This document shows positions 8,524 through 16,816 of a stretch of 29,260 nt of DNA, in pieces. Below the pieces are notes generated by a model. It was given only the letters and a program-made list of their open reading frames with translations, ran no database searches and had not been told where the DNA came from. The position numbers were made by a program, and so were the translations under genes. The first letter of the stretch is position 1, and each line of letters begins with the position of its first letter. The stretch covers positions 1 through 29,260 of the forward strand of contig CALYQY010000021.1 in assembly GCA_945291235.1 (NCBI GenBank), read 5' to 3'. The DNA comes from an uncultured Gilliamella sp. (GTDB taxonomy: Bacteria > Pseudomonadota > Gammaproteobacteria > Enterobacterales > Enterobacteriaceae).

Positions 8524-9066
8524 ATGAAACAACTTCTCAATTTTATACCGCTAGTTATCTTTTTTATTTTTTTATCGATATATGATATTTTCGTCGGCGT
8601 TCAAGCTTTGATGATCGCCTCAACGGTAAGTTTTCTTACCATACTGATAATGTATAGAAAAATTGATAAAATTGAACTTATCTCTTATTTAATGGTTATG
8701 GTTTTTGGTGGTTTTACGCTCTTTACCCGAGAGCCAAATATCATTAAGTGGAAAGTGACAATCATCAACTTTTTATTCGCATCAGCACTACTAGTTAGCC
8801 AATATTTTTTCAAAAAAAATCTATTGCAAAAAATGTTAGGTAAAGAGTTACAACTCGATAACCATATTTGGAATAGACTAAATTTATTGTGGATAAGCTT
8901 TTTTGTAGTTTTCGGTATCATAAGCTTAGTAGCAACTTACTATGCGACAGATTATGTCTTCTGGATTTTTAAAGTATTTGTCTTACCCGGCGCATCATTA
9001 CTCTTATCCTTAATTTCAGGTATTTACATTTATAAAAATATGAATAAAAATGCAGATAGTGAGTAA
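8524..9066 (+). CDS. yciB: YciB inner membrane protein (septation protein A family, formerly IspZ)
   Basis: YciB is an inner membrane protein implicated in cell-envelope synthesis, division and envelope stress. Its biochemical role is not settled. The 180-residue product matches the family length (179 in E. coli) and has five hydrophobic segments. Family-typical stretches include NFIPLVIFFIFLSIYDIF at the N-terminus and QKMLGKELQLDNHIWNRLN before the last helices. The ATG at 8524 has only a weak ribosome-binding site. yciA follows after 25 bp, as in E. coli (yciC-yciB-yciA); yciC is not present here. Confidence 0.92.
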   Translation: MKQLLNFIPLVIFFIFLSIYDIFVGVQALMIASTVSFLTILIMYRKIDKIELISYLMVMVFGGFTLFTREPNIIKWKVTIINFLFASALLVSQYFFKKNLLQKMLGKELQLDNHIWNRLNLLWISFFVVFGIISLVATYYATDYVFWIFKVFVLPGASLLLSLISGIYIYKNMNKNADSE

Positions 9067-9091
9067 AAGTTATTAGCAGGAGTACGTACAG

Positions 9092-9550
9092 ATGAAACAA
9101 GACGCAACCAAACCTAATGGACAACTAGTTCTAAGAACCCTTGCAATGCCTGCTGATACAAACCCTCATGGTCATATTTTCGGGGGGTGGATAATGTCGC
9201 AAATGGATCTTGCTGGCGGTATTTTAGCCAAAGAGATAGCCAAAAGAAGAGTTGTTACAGTTAATGCTAGTAGTATCACTTTTCATAAACCCGCTATGGT
9301 TGGGGATGTGGTTTGCTGTTATGCTCGTTGCCTTAAAACGGGTAAAACTTCAATTACCATCGCAATTGAAGTTTGGATAAAAAAACTGACCGATTCTGAT
9401 GATGCAACGCAGCGATTTTGTATTACTGATGCAACATTCACTTATGTGTCAGTAGATAAACACAACAACCCAAAACCATTGCCTGAAATATTTCAGCATT
9501 ATGACTGTAACAAAGATCCGATTAGCAAATTAAACTTGAGTCACAGTTAA
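9092..9550 (+). CDS. yciA: YciA acyl-CoA thioesterase
   Basis: YciA is a cytoplasmic hotdog-fold thioesterase that hydrolyses a broad range of acyl-CoAs. The 152-residue product contains the family's central motif: LRTLAMPADTNPHGHIFGGW (residues 14-33) followed by MSQMDLAGG, with N24 and D39 at the expected active-site positions. VVCCYARC and the SITIAIEVWIKK strand are also near-identical to E. coli. A good AGGAG lies upstream of the ATG. The product is about 20 residues longer than the E. coli protein (132), with the extra length at the C-terminus. clsA starts 5 bp after its stop. Confidence 0.95.
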   Translation: MKQDATKPNGQLVLRTLAMPADTNPHGHIFGGWIMSQMDLAGGILAKEIAKRRVVTVNASSITFHKPAMVGDVVCCYARCLKTGKTSITIAIEVWIKKLTDSDDATQRFCITDATFTYVSVDKHNNPKPLPEIFQHYDCNKDPISKLNLSHS

Positions 9551-9555
9551 CAACT

Positions 9556-11019
9556 ATGCAATTTACTTCATTTCATGCATTAATTAGCACAATGATCTTA
9601 CTTGGTTATTGGTTGATAATTGTTGCGACAACATTACGTATCGTCTTTAAACGTAGACCGACGACGTATGTCGTTGCATGGATGTTAGTTATCTATATCT
9701 TACCTATTCTGGGCGTCATTCTCTATTTTGCGCTCGGTGAAGCGCATCTAGGGCAGCAACGGGTCAAACGAGCGCAAAAAATGCGCCCAACCATTGCTAA
9801 CTTTATTAATAAGATTAGTGAATTGCAAGGCATTTTCACTGGCAATGTCAGTCAAGTCAGTAAACCAATTTTTCAACTTTGCAAACATCAAACCGGACTT
9901 GAAGGAATTAATGGCAATCATATAGAACTATTGAGCGATACCGATGCCATTTTTGATCGCCTTATCGAAGATATTAATCAAGCTACCTCTAATATTGAAA
10001 TGGTCTTTTATATCTGGAATGAAGGTGGAAGAGCCGATGATGTTGAAGCGGCATTAATTCAAGCAACCAAACGTGGGGTAGTATGCCGTTTGATGCTCGA
10101 TTCAGCCGGTAGCCGACACTTTATTAGGACAGATGCCAGCAAAAGGATGCGTGAAGCTGGCATTATTATTGTTGAAGCTCTGAAAGTAAACCTACTAAGA
10201 TTCATGTTCAGGCGACTTGATTTACGTCAACACCGAAAAGTCGCCATCATTGATAATTACATCTCTTATACCGGCAGTATGAATATTGTCGATCCAAGAT
10301 TCTTCAAACAAAATAAGCATGTTGGGGAATGGGTTGATGTTATGGTAAGAATGCGAGGACCTGTCACAACCTTAATGGGCGCTATTTATGCCAGTGATTG
10401 GGAACTTGAAACCGGCGATTACCTTGCTTTACCAAAAATTACCGATTTTGCCGAACCACCGGAAGAGAAAAAGCACATTATGCAACTTATTGCTTCTGGT
10501 CCGGGTTATATGGAAAATATGATCCACCAAGTACTACTTACCGCTATCTATTCTGCACAAGAACAGATAATTTTCACAACGCCTTACTTAGTCCCAAGTG
10601 ATGATATCTTGCATGCAGTGTGTACTGCTGCGCAGCGTGGCGTGGAAGTGATTATTATCATTCCGAAGAAAAATGATTCACTAATGGTAAAATGGGCCAG
10701 CCGGGCTTTCTTTTCTGAATTATTAGACGGCGGTGTTAAACTTTATCAATTCAATGATAATTTGCTACACACGAAAAGCGTTTTAATCGACAACCAATTG
10801 AGTTTAGTCGGTACCGTAAACTTAGATATGCGGAGTTTATGGCTTAACTTTGAAATTACAACGGTTATTGACGATGCTGAATTTGCTAAGTCCTTATCGT
10901 TGCTATTACAGCAATATTTATCTCAATCAGAAGAAGTTAATGTTGAAGAATGGAAAAAACGCCCATTCTGGCAACATGTGTTTGAACGGCTATTTTACTT
11001 CTTCGCCCCGTTGTTATAA
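9556..11019 (+). CDS. clsA: Cardiolipin synthase A
   Basis: ClsA is an inner-membrane phospholipase D-family enzyme that condenses two phosphatidylglycerol molecules into cardiolipin and glycerol. The 487 residues match E. coli (486). There are two N-terminal membrane helices (about 8-30 and 38-60) and two HKD catalytic motifs: H226-x-K228-x4-D233 (HRKVAIID) and H405-x-K407-x4-D412 (HTKSVLID). The C-terminus FERLFYFFAPLL is almost the E. coli sequence. It lies 5 bp after yciA and is probably coupled to it, since no clear ribosome-binding site precedes the ATG. In E. coli tonB and yciI lie between yciA and clsA. Confidence 0.97.
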   Translation: MQFTSFHALISTMILLGYWLIIVATTLRIVFKRRPTTYVVAWMLVIYILPILGVILYFALGEAHLGQQRVKRAQKMRPTIANFINKISELQGIFTGNVSQVSKPIFQLCKHQTGLEGINGNHIELLSDTDAIFDRLIEDINQATSNIEMVFYIWNEGGRADDVEAALIQATKRGVVCRLMLDSAGSRHFIRTDASKRMREAGIIIVEALKVNLLRFMFRRLDLRQHRKVAIIDNYISYTGSMNIVDPRFFKQNKHVGEWVDVMVRMRGPVTTLMGAIYASDWELETGDYLALPKITDFAEPPEEKKHIMQLIASGPGYMENMIHQVLLTAIYSAQEQIIFTTPYLVPSDDILHAVCTAAQRGVEVIIIIPKKNDSLMVKWASRAFFSELLDGGVKLYQFNDNLLHTKSVLIDNQLSLVGTVNLDMRSLWLNFEITTVIDDAEFAKSLSLLLQQYLSQSEEVNVEEWKKRPFWQHVFERLFYFFAPLL

Positions 11020-11026
11020 AACAACG
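11009..11026. terminator. Weak hairpin at the clsA stop
   Basis: CGTTGTT (11009-11015) and AACAACG (11020-11026) form a 7-bp stem that includes the clsA stop codon. There is no T-tract on either side. It may help end transcription between the convergent clsA and cpdA genes. Confidence 0.3.
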
Positions 11027-11089
11027 CAATCAAAATCACTTATTATCTAAAATCGGTAAAAGATGATATTTCATCGATAACAGCTAGGA

Positions 11090-11920
11090 TTAATAGCCAT
11101 TTTGTGACAAATCGGGGGCAAATGGATTATTGGCTAATCGATAAACTTCGGTTGTGAGACTACCGTCAAAGTGTAACGTTATTTCTCGCCAACCGGGTGC
11201 ATCGTCATTCGATAATTGAAAATCATAACAAGCCGGTTTAAATTGAAAACAGGTCGACGGCGTTGAAAACGCTAAACAATGGTGCCAACGATGATCTTGC
11301 TGTTGATGAATATGTCCCCAACCTACTGCCTTTATCTGAGTATGGCTCTGAATAATTTTCTCCAGCGCTTCACTATTTTTTAAAGTATGTTGATCGAGCC
11401 AATGACAACCGGACTGAATCGGATGATGATGCAAAAAGACCAAGGCATGTCTGTCAGCGTGCTGCAACAAAGCATGTTGTAAAAATGTCAGTTCTGACTC
11501 AGGTAAAAAACCATGAGCATGACCGACAACTTGACTATTTAATAAAACAATAAGCCACTTGTCGCCAAACAAAACAATTTTGTTATCGGCAAGCTGATAA
11601 TGGGCAAACACATCTTGCATAAAAGAATAATTATCGTGATTTCCGGCTAACCAAACACATGGGGTCTTAAACTTAATTATTTGCTCAGCAAAACGGGCGT
11701 AAGCTTTTTGGGAGCCATCTTGTACAAAATCACCAGTAGCCACAATCAAATCAAACTTTTTCTTACTTTTTTTAATTTCGGCGATGACCGATAAAAAACT
11801 TTTGTTTGAGTTTATGCCAAGTAGGCAACCTTCCTCATCCGAAAAAAGATGAGTATCGGTAATATGCAAAATTTTTCCGTAATTTTTTCTACTTACTTGA
11901 AGCTTCAAATGTGACTCCAA
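11090..11920 (-). CDS. cpdA: 3',5'-cyclic-AMP phosphodiesterase CpdA
   Basis: CpdA hydrolyses cAMP to AMP in the cytoplasm and so lowers CRP activity. The product has 276 residues (E. coli 275). The calcineurin-type metallophosphoesterase motifs are complete: D22-x-H24 (ITDTHLF), G63-D64 (ATGDFVQDG), G93-N-H-D96, then HHHP and GHIHQ. The start is a TTG (complement of 11918-11920) giving MESHLKLQ, which aligns with E. coli MESLLTLP; GAGG lies 7 nt upstream. It follows nudF after a 171-bp gap that contains a strong CRP-type site; E. coli has yqiB in this gap. Confidence 0.95.
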   Translation of the reverse strand: MESHLKLQVSRKNYGKILHITDTHLFSDEEGCLLGINSNKSFLSVIAEIKKSKKKFDLIVATGDFVQDGSQKAYARFAEQIIKFKTPCVWLAGNHDNYSFMQDVFAHYQLADNKIVLFGDKWLIVLLNSQVVGHAHGFLPESELTFLQHALLQHADRHALVFLHHHPIQSGCHWLDQHTLKNSEALEKIIQSHTQIKAVGWGHIHQQQDHRWHHCLAFSTPSTCFQFKPACYDFQLSNDDAPGWREITLHFDGSLTTEVYRLANNPFAPDLSQNGY

Positions 11921-12030
11921 AATTTACCTCAATAATTTATAAGTCTATAATTATGCTCAATAATGTTGGCAGATGAAATATCATTGTAACTATTGCTGCA
12001 ATTTTTATTTTAAATCATAGCGTTATATTA

Positions 12031-12052
12031 AATTGTAAAGTAGATCACATTT
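12031..12052 (-). promoter_or_regulatory. CRP-type binding site upstream of cpdA
   Basis: The core TGTAAAGTAGATCACA (12034-12049) matches TGTGA-N6-TCACA at nine of ten positions. The 22-bp window matches the full CRP consensus at 18 positions. It lies 111 bp upstream of the cpdA start codon and 40 bp after the nudF stop. Control of the cAMP phosphodiesterase gene by cAMP-CRP would form a feedback loop; this is inferred, not shown. Confidence 0.6.
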
Positions 12053-12091
12053 TTATGAAAGAAATAAAATAGTAATGTTCGTGAAAATAAA

Positions 12092-12721
12092 CTATTTCCA
12101 TTCATTCTTTAACTTTATATGATTTAATTGTAACCACTGAAGTGCAATAATCGATGCGGCATTATTAATTATACCCTTCTCCACCCAATCATACGCTTGT
12201 TCACGGCTAACCACATGAACCTTAATATCTTCGTTCTCGTCCGCTAGTCCATGCACGCCTTTTGCGGTCGATGCATCAACTTCACCGACTAGAATATGCA
12301 GTTGCTCGGTTAATCCGCCCGGTGAAGCTAAATAACTGATAATGGGTTTACATCGACCGATACTTATTCCGGCTTCTTCCATAGCCTCACGCCGCGCGAC
12401 TTGTTCAAAAGACTCATTTTCGTGATCCATCATACCTGCAATCAATTCAAGTATCCATGGGCTATCTTGCGTTTCAATGGCTGCAATTCGAATCTGTTCA
12501 ATTAGTACCACTTCATCACGTTTTGCATCAAAAGCCAATAATACCACCGCATGCCCGCGCTCTAGAATTTCACGGGTTACCTCTTGGCTAATTGAACCGT
12601 CAAATTTTCGATATTTAAAACGATATTCAAGTAACGAAAAAAAACCTTTATACAACACTTTTTTGGTTAAATTAAAGACATCTTTTTTACCAAACTCTAC
12701 TGGCGTGTTTTTAAATTTCAT
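12092..12721 (-). CDS. nudF: ADP-ribose pyrophosphatase (Nudix hydrolase)
   Basis: NudF cleaves ADP-ribose to AMP and ribose 5-phosphate and acts on related sugar nucleotides. I start at the ATG at 12719-12721 (209 residues, as in E. coli), with GGGA 6 nt upstream. The frame opens four codons earlier at a TTG. The Nudix box reads GMMDHENESFEQ then VARREAMEEAG, which has one residue more than the canonical G-x5-E-x7-RE spacing (see findings). The C-terminal GEVDASTAKGVHGLADENED and DWVEKGIINNAASIIALQW are nearly identical to E. coli. It is divergent from tolC, and cpdA follows, as at the E. coli tolC locus. Confidence 0.95.
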   Translation of the reverse strand: MKFKNTPVEFGKKDVFNLTKKVLYKGFFSLLEYRFKYRKFDGSISQEVTREILERGHAVVLLAFDAKRDEVVLIEQIRIAAIETQDSPWILELIAGMMDHENESFEQVARREAMEEAGISIGRCKPIISYLASPGGLTEQLHILVGEVDASTAKGVHGLADENEDIKVHVVSREQAYDWVEKGIINNAASIIALQWLQLNHIKLKNEWK

Positions 12722-12858
12722 ATCAAATCCCAATTTTAAGCTAAATTTTAATAAAAAGTGCGAATAACAAACTTGAATACTTACTATATGCTAATTATCT
12801 GTTAAAATTATGCAATTGAAAATAATATTATATTTTAATGCTTTTAAAGAGAAGATTG

Positions 12859-14205
12859 ATGAAAAAAACTTTAACCTTTTTAATCGGCTTAGCATTAAGC
12901 CAATCTGTCTTTGCTGAAAATTTAATTCAAGTTTATGAACAAGCAAAACAAACCAATCCGGATCTACGGAGCTCTCTTGCTGAAAGAGATAAAGCATATT
13001 CAGCAATTTCTGGCTCTCGCGCAAGTTTATTACCACAAATTGGTTTAAATGCTTCTTACGGTGTGACCCATGGTCGCAGAGATACTAGCGGTGTAAAACA
13101 AAAAAGTGGTAACTTATACCAAGTTTCACTATCACAAAGTATTTTTAATTTCTCCAATTGGAAAGCTTTAGATATTACTAAAAAACAAGCGACTATTGCT
13201 GATATTGCTTATCAATATCAAGGTCAAACCTTAATTTTAAATACATCGGTTGCTTATTTTAATGTGCTTAAATCACTTGATGCACTAAGTTTTATTGAAG
13301 CGCAGAAAAAGGCTATTGGTCGTCAATTAGAACAAACTCGTCAACAAGTTAACGCGGGTATAAAAGCGCCTGTTGATATTGAAAATGCAAAAGCTAACTA
13401 CGACTCAACTGTCGCTCAAGAAGTTAGCGCTTTAAATGATTTAAATAATGCTATTGAAAATTTACGTCAGGTCAGTGGACGTTTTTACTCTAATTTAGCT
13501 AGCATTGATACTAAAAATTTCAAAACTGAAATGCCAGCTCAAGTGAATCTTTTAGTAAAACAATCTGAGCAATCAAATCTCAATTTGTTAACAATGAAAT
13601 TAAACCAAGAAATCGCCCGTGATCAGATTAAACTATCACAAGCCGGACATTTACCAACTGCAAGTTTAGATGCTTCAACCAATCTTAATAAAACCGATAG
13701 ATATGGTAATAATTATGCGGCAAACGGCGGTCATGGCAAAACTTATTCAGGTAGTAATTATGTTGGGGTAAGTGTTAACCTCCCTATCTTCTCCGGTGGT
13801 GCGACTCAATCTAAAGTCAATCAGGCACAACATAACTATGTCAGCTTTAGCGAAAAATTAGAGAGCACTAATCGCAGCGTGAATAATCAAGTTCGTTCAT
13901 CGTACAATAATATTTCATCATCAATCAGCGCAATCAAAGCTTATCAACAAGCAGTTGTATCAGCTCAAACTTCGTTAGAAGCAACAACTACAGGCTATGA
14001 TGTAGGTATGCGAACTGTTGTGGACGTATTAAATGCCACCACTCAGCTTTACAGCTCTAAACGCAATTTATCGGATGCTAAATATAACTACTTAATCAGT
14101 TTATTACAGTTAAAATACGCTGTTGGTACCTTAACGGCTGATGATTTAGTTTACCTTAACAATATGTTAGGTAAAGAAGTGAGCACATTAGCCACAATAA
14201 AATAA
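12859..14205 (+). CDS. tolC: TolC outer membrane efflux channel
   Basis: TolC forms the trimeric outer-membrane and periplasmic tunnel used by multidrug pumps and type I secretion. I start at the ATG at 12859 (448 residues). It gives a clean signal peptide, MKKTLTFLIGLALSQSVFA, cleaved before ENL, and it follows AGAGAAG; an upstream in-frame ATG at 12838 would spoil the signal. Two OEP repeats are visible: NLIQVYEQAKQTNPDLRSS starts the first, and LLTMKLNQEIARDQIKLSQ the second. The conserved GYDVGMRTVVDVLNATTQLY sits near the end. It is about 45 residues shorter than E. coli TolC, which has a longer non-essential tail. A terminator follows, and nudF is divergent. Confidence 0.96.
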   Translation: MKKTLTFLIGLALSQSVFAENLIQVYEQAKQTNPDLRSSLAERDKAYSAISGSRASLLPQIGLNASYGVTHGRRDTSGVKQKSGNLYQVSLSQSIFNFSNWKALDITKKQATIADIAYQYQGQTLILNTSVAYFNVLKSLDALSFIEAQKKAIGRQLEQTRQQVNAGIKAPVDIENAKANYDSTVAQEVSALNDLNNAIENLRQVSGRFYSNLASIDTKNFKTEMPAQVNLLVKQSEQSNLNLLTMKLNQEIARDQIKLSQAGHLPTASLDASTNLNKTDRYGNNYAANGGHGKTYSGSNYVGVSVNLPIFSGGATQSKVNQAQHNYVSFSEKLESTNRSVNNQVRSSYNNISSSISAIKAYQQAVVSAQTSLEATTTGYDVGMRTVVDVLNATTQLYSSKRNLSDAKYNYLISLLQLKYAVGTLTADDLVYLNNMLGKEVSTLATIK

Positions 14206-14229
14206 TAGATGATATAACGATATCCAAAT

Positions 14230-14262
14230 AAATAAGGCGATTTTATTATCGCCTTATTTATT
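14230..14262. terminator. Terminator after tolC
   Basis: AAATAAGGCGAT (14230-14241) pairs perfectly with ATCGCCTTATTT (14248-14259) around a 6-nt loop. A-rich and T-rich flanks on the two sides would allow it to work in both directions, serving tolC and the convergent LysR gene. Confidence 0.8.
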
Positions 14263-14332
14263 TAAAAATAGCCTACTCACTCATTTCTTAATTACATCAC
14301 CAATTAACTTCGATTTTCACATCGTTATCAAA

Positions 14333-15223
14333 TTAAGACATCGCATTAACCACAAATTCAATAAACATCTTCATTTTAGGTAACCGCTGCCTATCGGCAG
14401 TATAAAGCATATGCACCGGTCTAGCCGGTGGTAAAAAGTTTTGTAATATCGGTAATAGCTTATTTTGTTTGATAGACTCCGCTAACATCGATTGCGGTAA
14501 CATTGTTATCCCTACCCCCTCAACAGCCGCAACCGCTAAAGCAGCAGTATCATTGGTTTGTAAGGAGCCGGATATCGAGATATTAATAACCTTGCCATTT
14601 ACCGTAAATGGCCAAACATAATCGTTTTTACTTCGATTAACATACTGATAGATCAAACACTGGTGATGTTTCAAGTCTTCCGGTACCGCAGGAATACCAT
14701 TTTGCGCCAAATAAGCGGGGGAAGCGGCAAAAATAAGTTGATAGTCATTGAGTTTTCGCCCTATCAAACCAGAATCATTTAACTGACCAATACGAAACAC
14801 CATATCAAAATCTTCTTTTACCATATCAACGTAACGATCATTTAATTGAAGATCGATATTAATTTTAGGATAGCGTTTCATAAAACGGCTAATTACCGGA
14901 ATCAAATTATAGTGTCCAAAGCTAACCGGAGCACTTATCCTTAATCGCCCGTTTGGTTCGTCAATAAACTGTTGGGCTAATATTTTAGTCTCATTTATTT
15001 CAGATAGAATTAACAAGCAGCGTTGATAATACTGTTTGCCAAACTCAGTAAGATGTTGTGAACGTGTTGTTCGATTAAGAAGTTTTAAGCCTAAATGCTT
15101 CTCTAAAAAAGCGATATATTTGGTCACCATTTGTGGAGAGGTATTTAATGAAACCGACGTAGCCACAAAAGATCCGGTCTTCACAGCCAAGACAAATGCT
15201 TCCATACATTTTAGCAGATCCAA
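14333..15223 (-). CDS. LysR-family transcriptional regulator
   Basis: This is a LysR-type regulator of 296 residues. The N-terminal winged helix-turn-helix (about 1-60) includes FVATSVSLNTSPQMVTKYIA and the typical LNRTTRSQHLTEFG. The C-terminal part is a periplasmic-binding-protein-like effector domain (from about residue 90, GRLRISAPVSFGHYNLIPVI). The start codon is TTG (complement of 15221-15223) with GAGGGT 7 nt upstream; starting at the later ATG (codon 7) would cut into the first helix. It is divergent from two oxidoreductase genes across a 104-bp gap with a long dyad, the classic layout of a LysR regulator and its target. The effector is unknown. Confidence 0.9.
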   Translation of the reverse strand: MDLLKCMEAFVLAVKTGSFVATSVSLNTSPQMVTKYIAFLEKHLGLKLLNRTTRSQHLTEFGKQYYQRCLLILSEINETKILAQQFIDEPNGRLRISAPVSFGHYNLIPVISRFMKRYPKINIDLQLNDRYVDMVKEDFDMVFRIGQLNDSGLIGRKLNDYQLIFAASPAYLAQNGIPAVPEDLKHHQCLIYQYVNRSKNDYVWPFTVNGKVINISISGSLQTNDTAALAVAAVEGVGITMLPQSMLAESIKQNKLLPILQNFLPPARPVHMLYTADRQRLPKMKMFIEFVVNAMS

Positions 15224-15264
15224 ATTATCAACCCTCAGTTGTTAATCAATTAATTTTTATACCA

Positions 15265-15296
15265 TTTATTATCCTTTATTTTATAAAGATAATAAA
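15265..15296. promoter_or_regulatory. Long dyad between LysR gene and oxidoreductase gene, likely operator
   Basis: The left arm TTTATTATCCTTTAT (15265-15279) and right arm ATAAAGATAATAAA (15283-15296) are complementary except for one bulged C at 15273, with a 3-nt centre. The dyad lies in the middle of the 104-bp divergent gap, where a LysR regulator would bind. It is AT-only apart from the C/G positions. Confidence 0.55.
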
Positions 15297-15327
15297 ACGA
15301 ATTTATTAAGAGTAAGGAAATAGTCAT

Positions 15328-15990
15328 ATGAAAAAGATAGGGATTATCGGCGCAGGATTTATTGGTCAAGCTTGTGCTAAATTATTTTTACAAGCTGGAT
15401 ATCAAGTGATGATAAGCAATTCAAGGGATAAAAAAACACTCTATAGTGTGGCAAGCCAATTAGGTTGCCAAATCGGCAACCAGCAAGAAGCTATCGCTTT
15501 TAGTGATATGATATTAATTGCCATTCCACTGGCTAATTACCAACAGTTACCAGCAGACCTATTAGGTGGCAAAATAATTATCGACACAATGAATTACTAC
15601 CCGGATAGGGACGGAAATTTTCAGCAATTAGACAATCATCAAATCACCACCAGTGAACTTATCGCACAGCACCTTAATCAATCTAAAATAGTAAAAGCGT
15701 TTAATGCTATTTTAGCCAAAGATATCGTAAAAGATGCCAAACCGCATGACAAAGCTAATCGACGAGCGCTTCCTGTTGCAGGTAATGACATGGCAAGCAA
15801 ACAGCAAATTTTCAACTTACTTAAGCACATTGGATATGATTATGTTGATGTTGGCAATTTAGCTCAAAGCTGGCGATTTGAGCGAGCTAAGCCCGCTTAT
15901 TGCGTCTATCTGAATCGAAGCCAGTTAATTGACGCATTAGCCAACACATCAATAGACCAACAATTACCTCATAACTCATGGAAAAACTAA
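15328..15990 (+). CDS. Rossmann-fold NADP oxidoreductase, F420-reductase-like family
   Basis: The 220-residue product begins KKIGIIGAGFIGQACAKLF, a dinucleotide-binding GxGxxG loop (G8-G10-G13). The end of the second strand, ISNSRD (about residues 29-34), resembles the NADP-phosphate-binding loop of the NADPH:F420 oxidoreductase family (PF03807). Gammaproteobacteria generally lack F420, so the true substrate is probably another compound; I infer only NADP(H)-dependent redox activity. The ATG has AAGGAA upstream. The SDR gene follows 37 bp downstream on the same strand, and both face away from a LysR regulator, suggesting a small regulated redox operon. Confidence 0.75.
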   Translation: MKKIGIIGAGFIGQACAKLFLQAGYQVMISNSRDKKTLYSVASQLGCQIGNQQEAIAFSDMILIAIPLANYQQLPADLLGGKIIIDTMNYYPDRDGNFQQLDNHQITTSELIAQHLNQSKIVKAFNAILAKDIVKDAKPHDKANRRALPVAGNDMASKQQIFNLLKHIGYDYVDVGNLAQSWRFERAKPAYCVYLNRSQLIDALANTSIDQQLPHNSWKN

Positions 15991-16027
15991 CCTAACAATC
16001 ATCGTGTAAAAAATAAAAGGAGCTAAA

Positions 16028-16816
16028 ATGGATAATCATGATAAAAAATACACAGCGATAACCGGCGCCAGTTCAGGTATTGGTTATGCAACCGCAATTG
16101 AATTTGCAAAGCGCAATAAAAACCTTATCTTAATTGCCAGAAGAGAAGCGCAATTGCAATCATTAAAACAAAAAATTGCCGCATTAAATCCCAATCTTGA
16201 TATTGTTATCAAAGTGTGTGATTTATCCCAAGCCGCAAGTGTATATACGCTGTTTGCCGAGCTTGAGAGCTATAATATAGAAACATGGATAAACAATGCC
16301 GGTTTTGGTCATTACGGTAGTGTACAGGATCAGGACTTAACCAAAATACAAACCATGCTCCATTTAAATATTGAAGCATTAACCATTTTATCAACGCTTT
16401 ATGTTCAGAAATATCAAAACCAATCTGGCGCACAACTTATAAATATTTCGTCAAGAGGTGGATATACCATTGTGCCTAATGCGGTAACCTATTGCGCAAC
16501 TAAATTTTATGTAAGCGCTTTTACCGAAGGATTAGCACAGGAATTAAAACAAGCTAATGCAAAATTAACCGCAAAAGTATTGGCACCCGCGGCAACGCAA
16601 ACGGAGTTTGGACAAAAAGCTAATAATGTCACCGAATATGACTATGATAAAAGTTTCAACCAATACCATAGCGCAACTCAAATGGCCGAATTTTTAATTG
16701 CACTATATGAAAGTGACAAAATCATAGGTGAAATAAGCACTAAAGATTTTTCGTTTACACTAAAAGATAACATTTTGCCTTATTCCGGTAATCCGGCAGA
16801 AAACCAAAAGAGGTGA
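16028..16816 (+). CDS. Short-chain dehydrogenase/reductase
   Basis: This is a classical SDR of 262 residues. The cofactor motif is T12-G-A-S-S-G-I-G19. R38-R39 after the second strand point to NADP. NNAG is at 89-92, and the catalytic tetrad is N114, S142, Y155 and K159 (YCATK). The fold matches the broad DltE/YqjQ-like group, and the substrate cannot be read from the sequence. AGGAG lies 5 nt before the ATG. It is the second gene behind the LysR regulator. Its stop TGA touches the ATG of a 27-codon ORF in the decayed stretch that follows. Confidence 0.88.
   Translation: MDNHDKKYTAITGASSGIGYATAIEFAKRNKNLILIARREAQLQSLKQKIAALNPNLDIVIKVCDLSQAASVYTLFAELESYNIETWINNAGFGHYGSVQDQDLTKIQTMLHLNIEALTILSTLYVQKYQNQSGAQLINISSRGGYTIVPNAVTYCATKFYVSAFTEGLAQELKQANAKLTAKVLAPAATQTEFGQKANNVTEYDYDKSFNQYHSATQMAEFLIALYESDKIIGEISTKDFSFTLKDNILPYSGNPAENQKR

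Noticed and set aside
8685..8921. Antisense frame in yciB
   Set aside because: It is opposite to a conserved membrane protein gene and has a low-complexity, shadow-like composition.
12791..13036. Minus-strand frame over the tolC promoter and signal peptide
   Set aside because: It overlaps the start of tolC completely and lacks a ribosome-binding site and family features.
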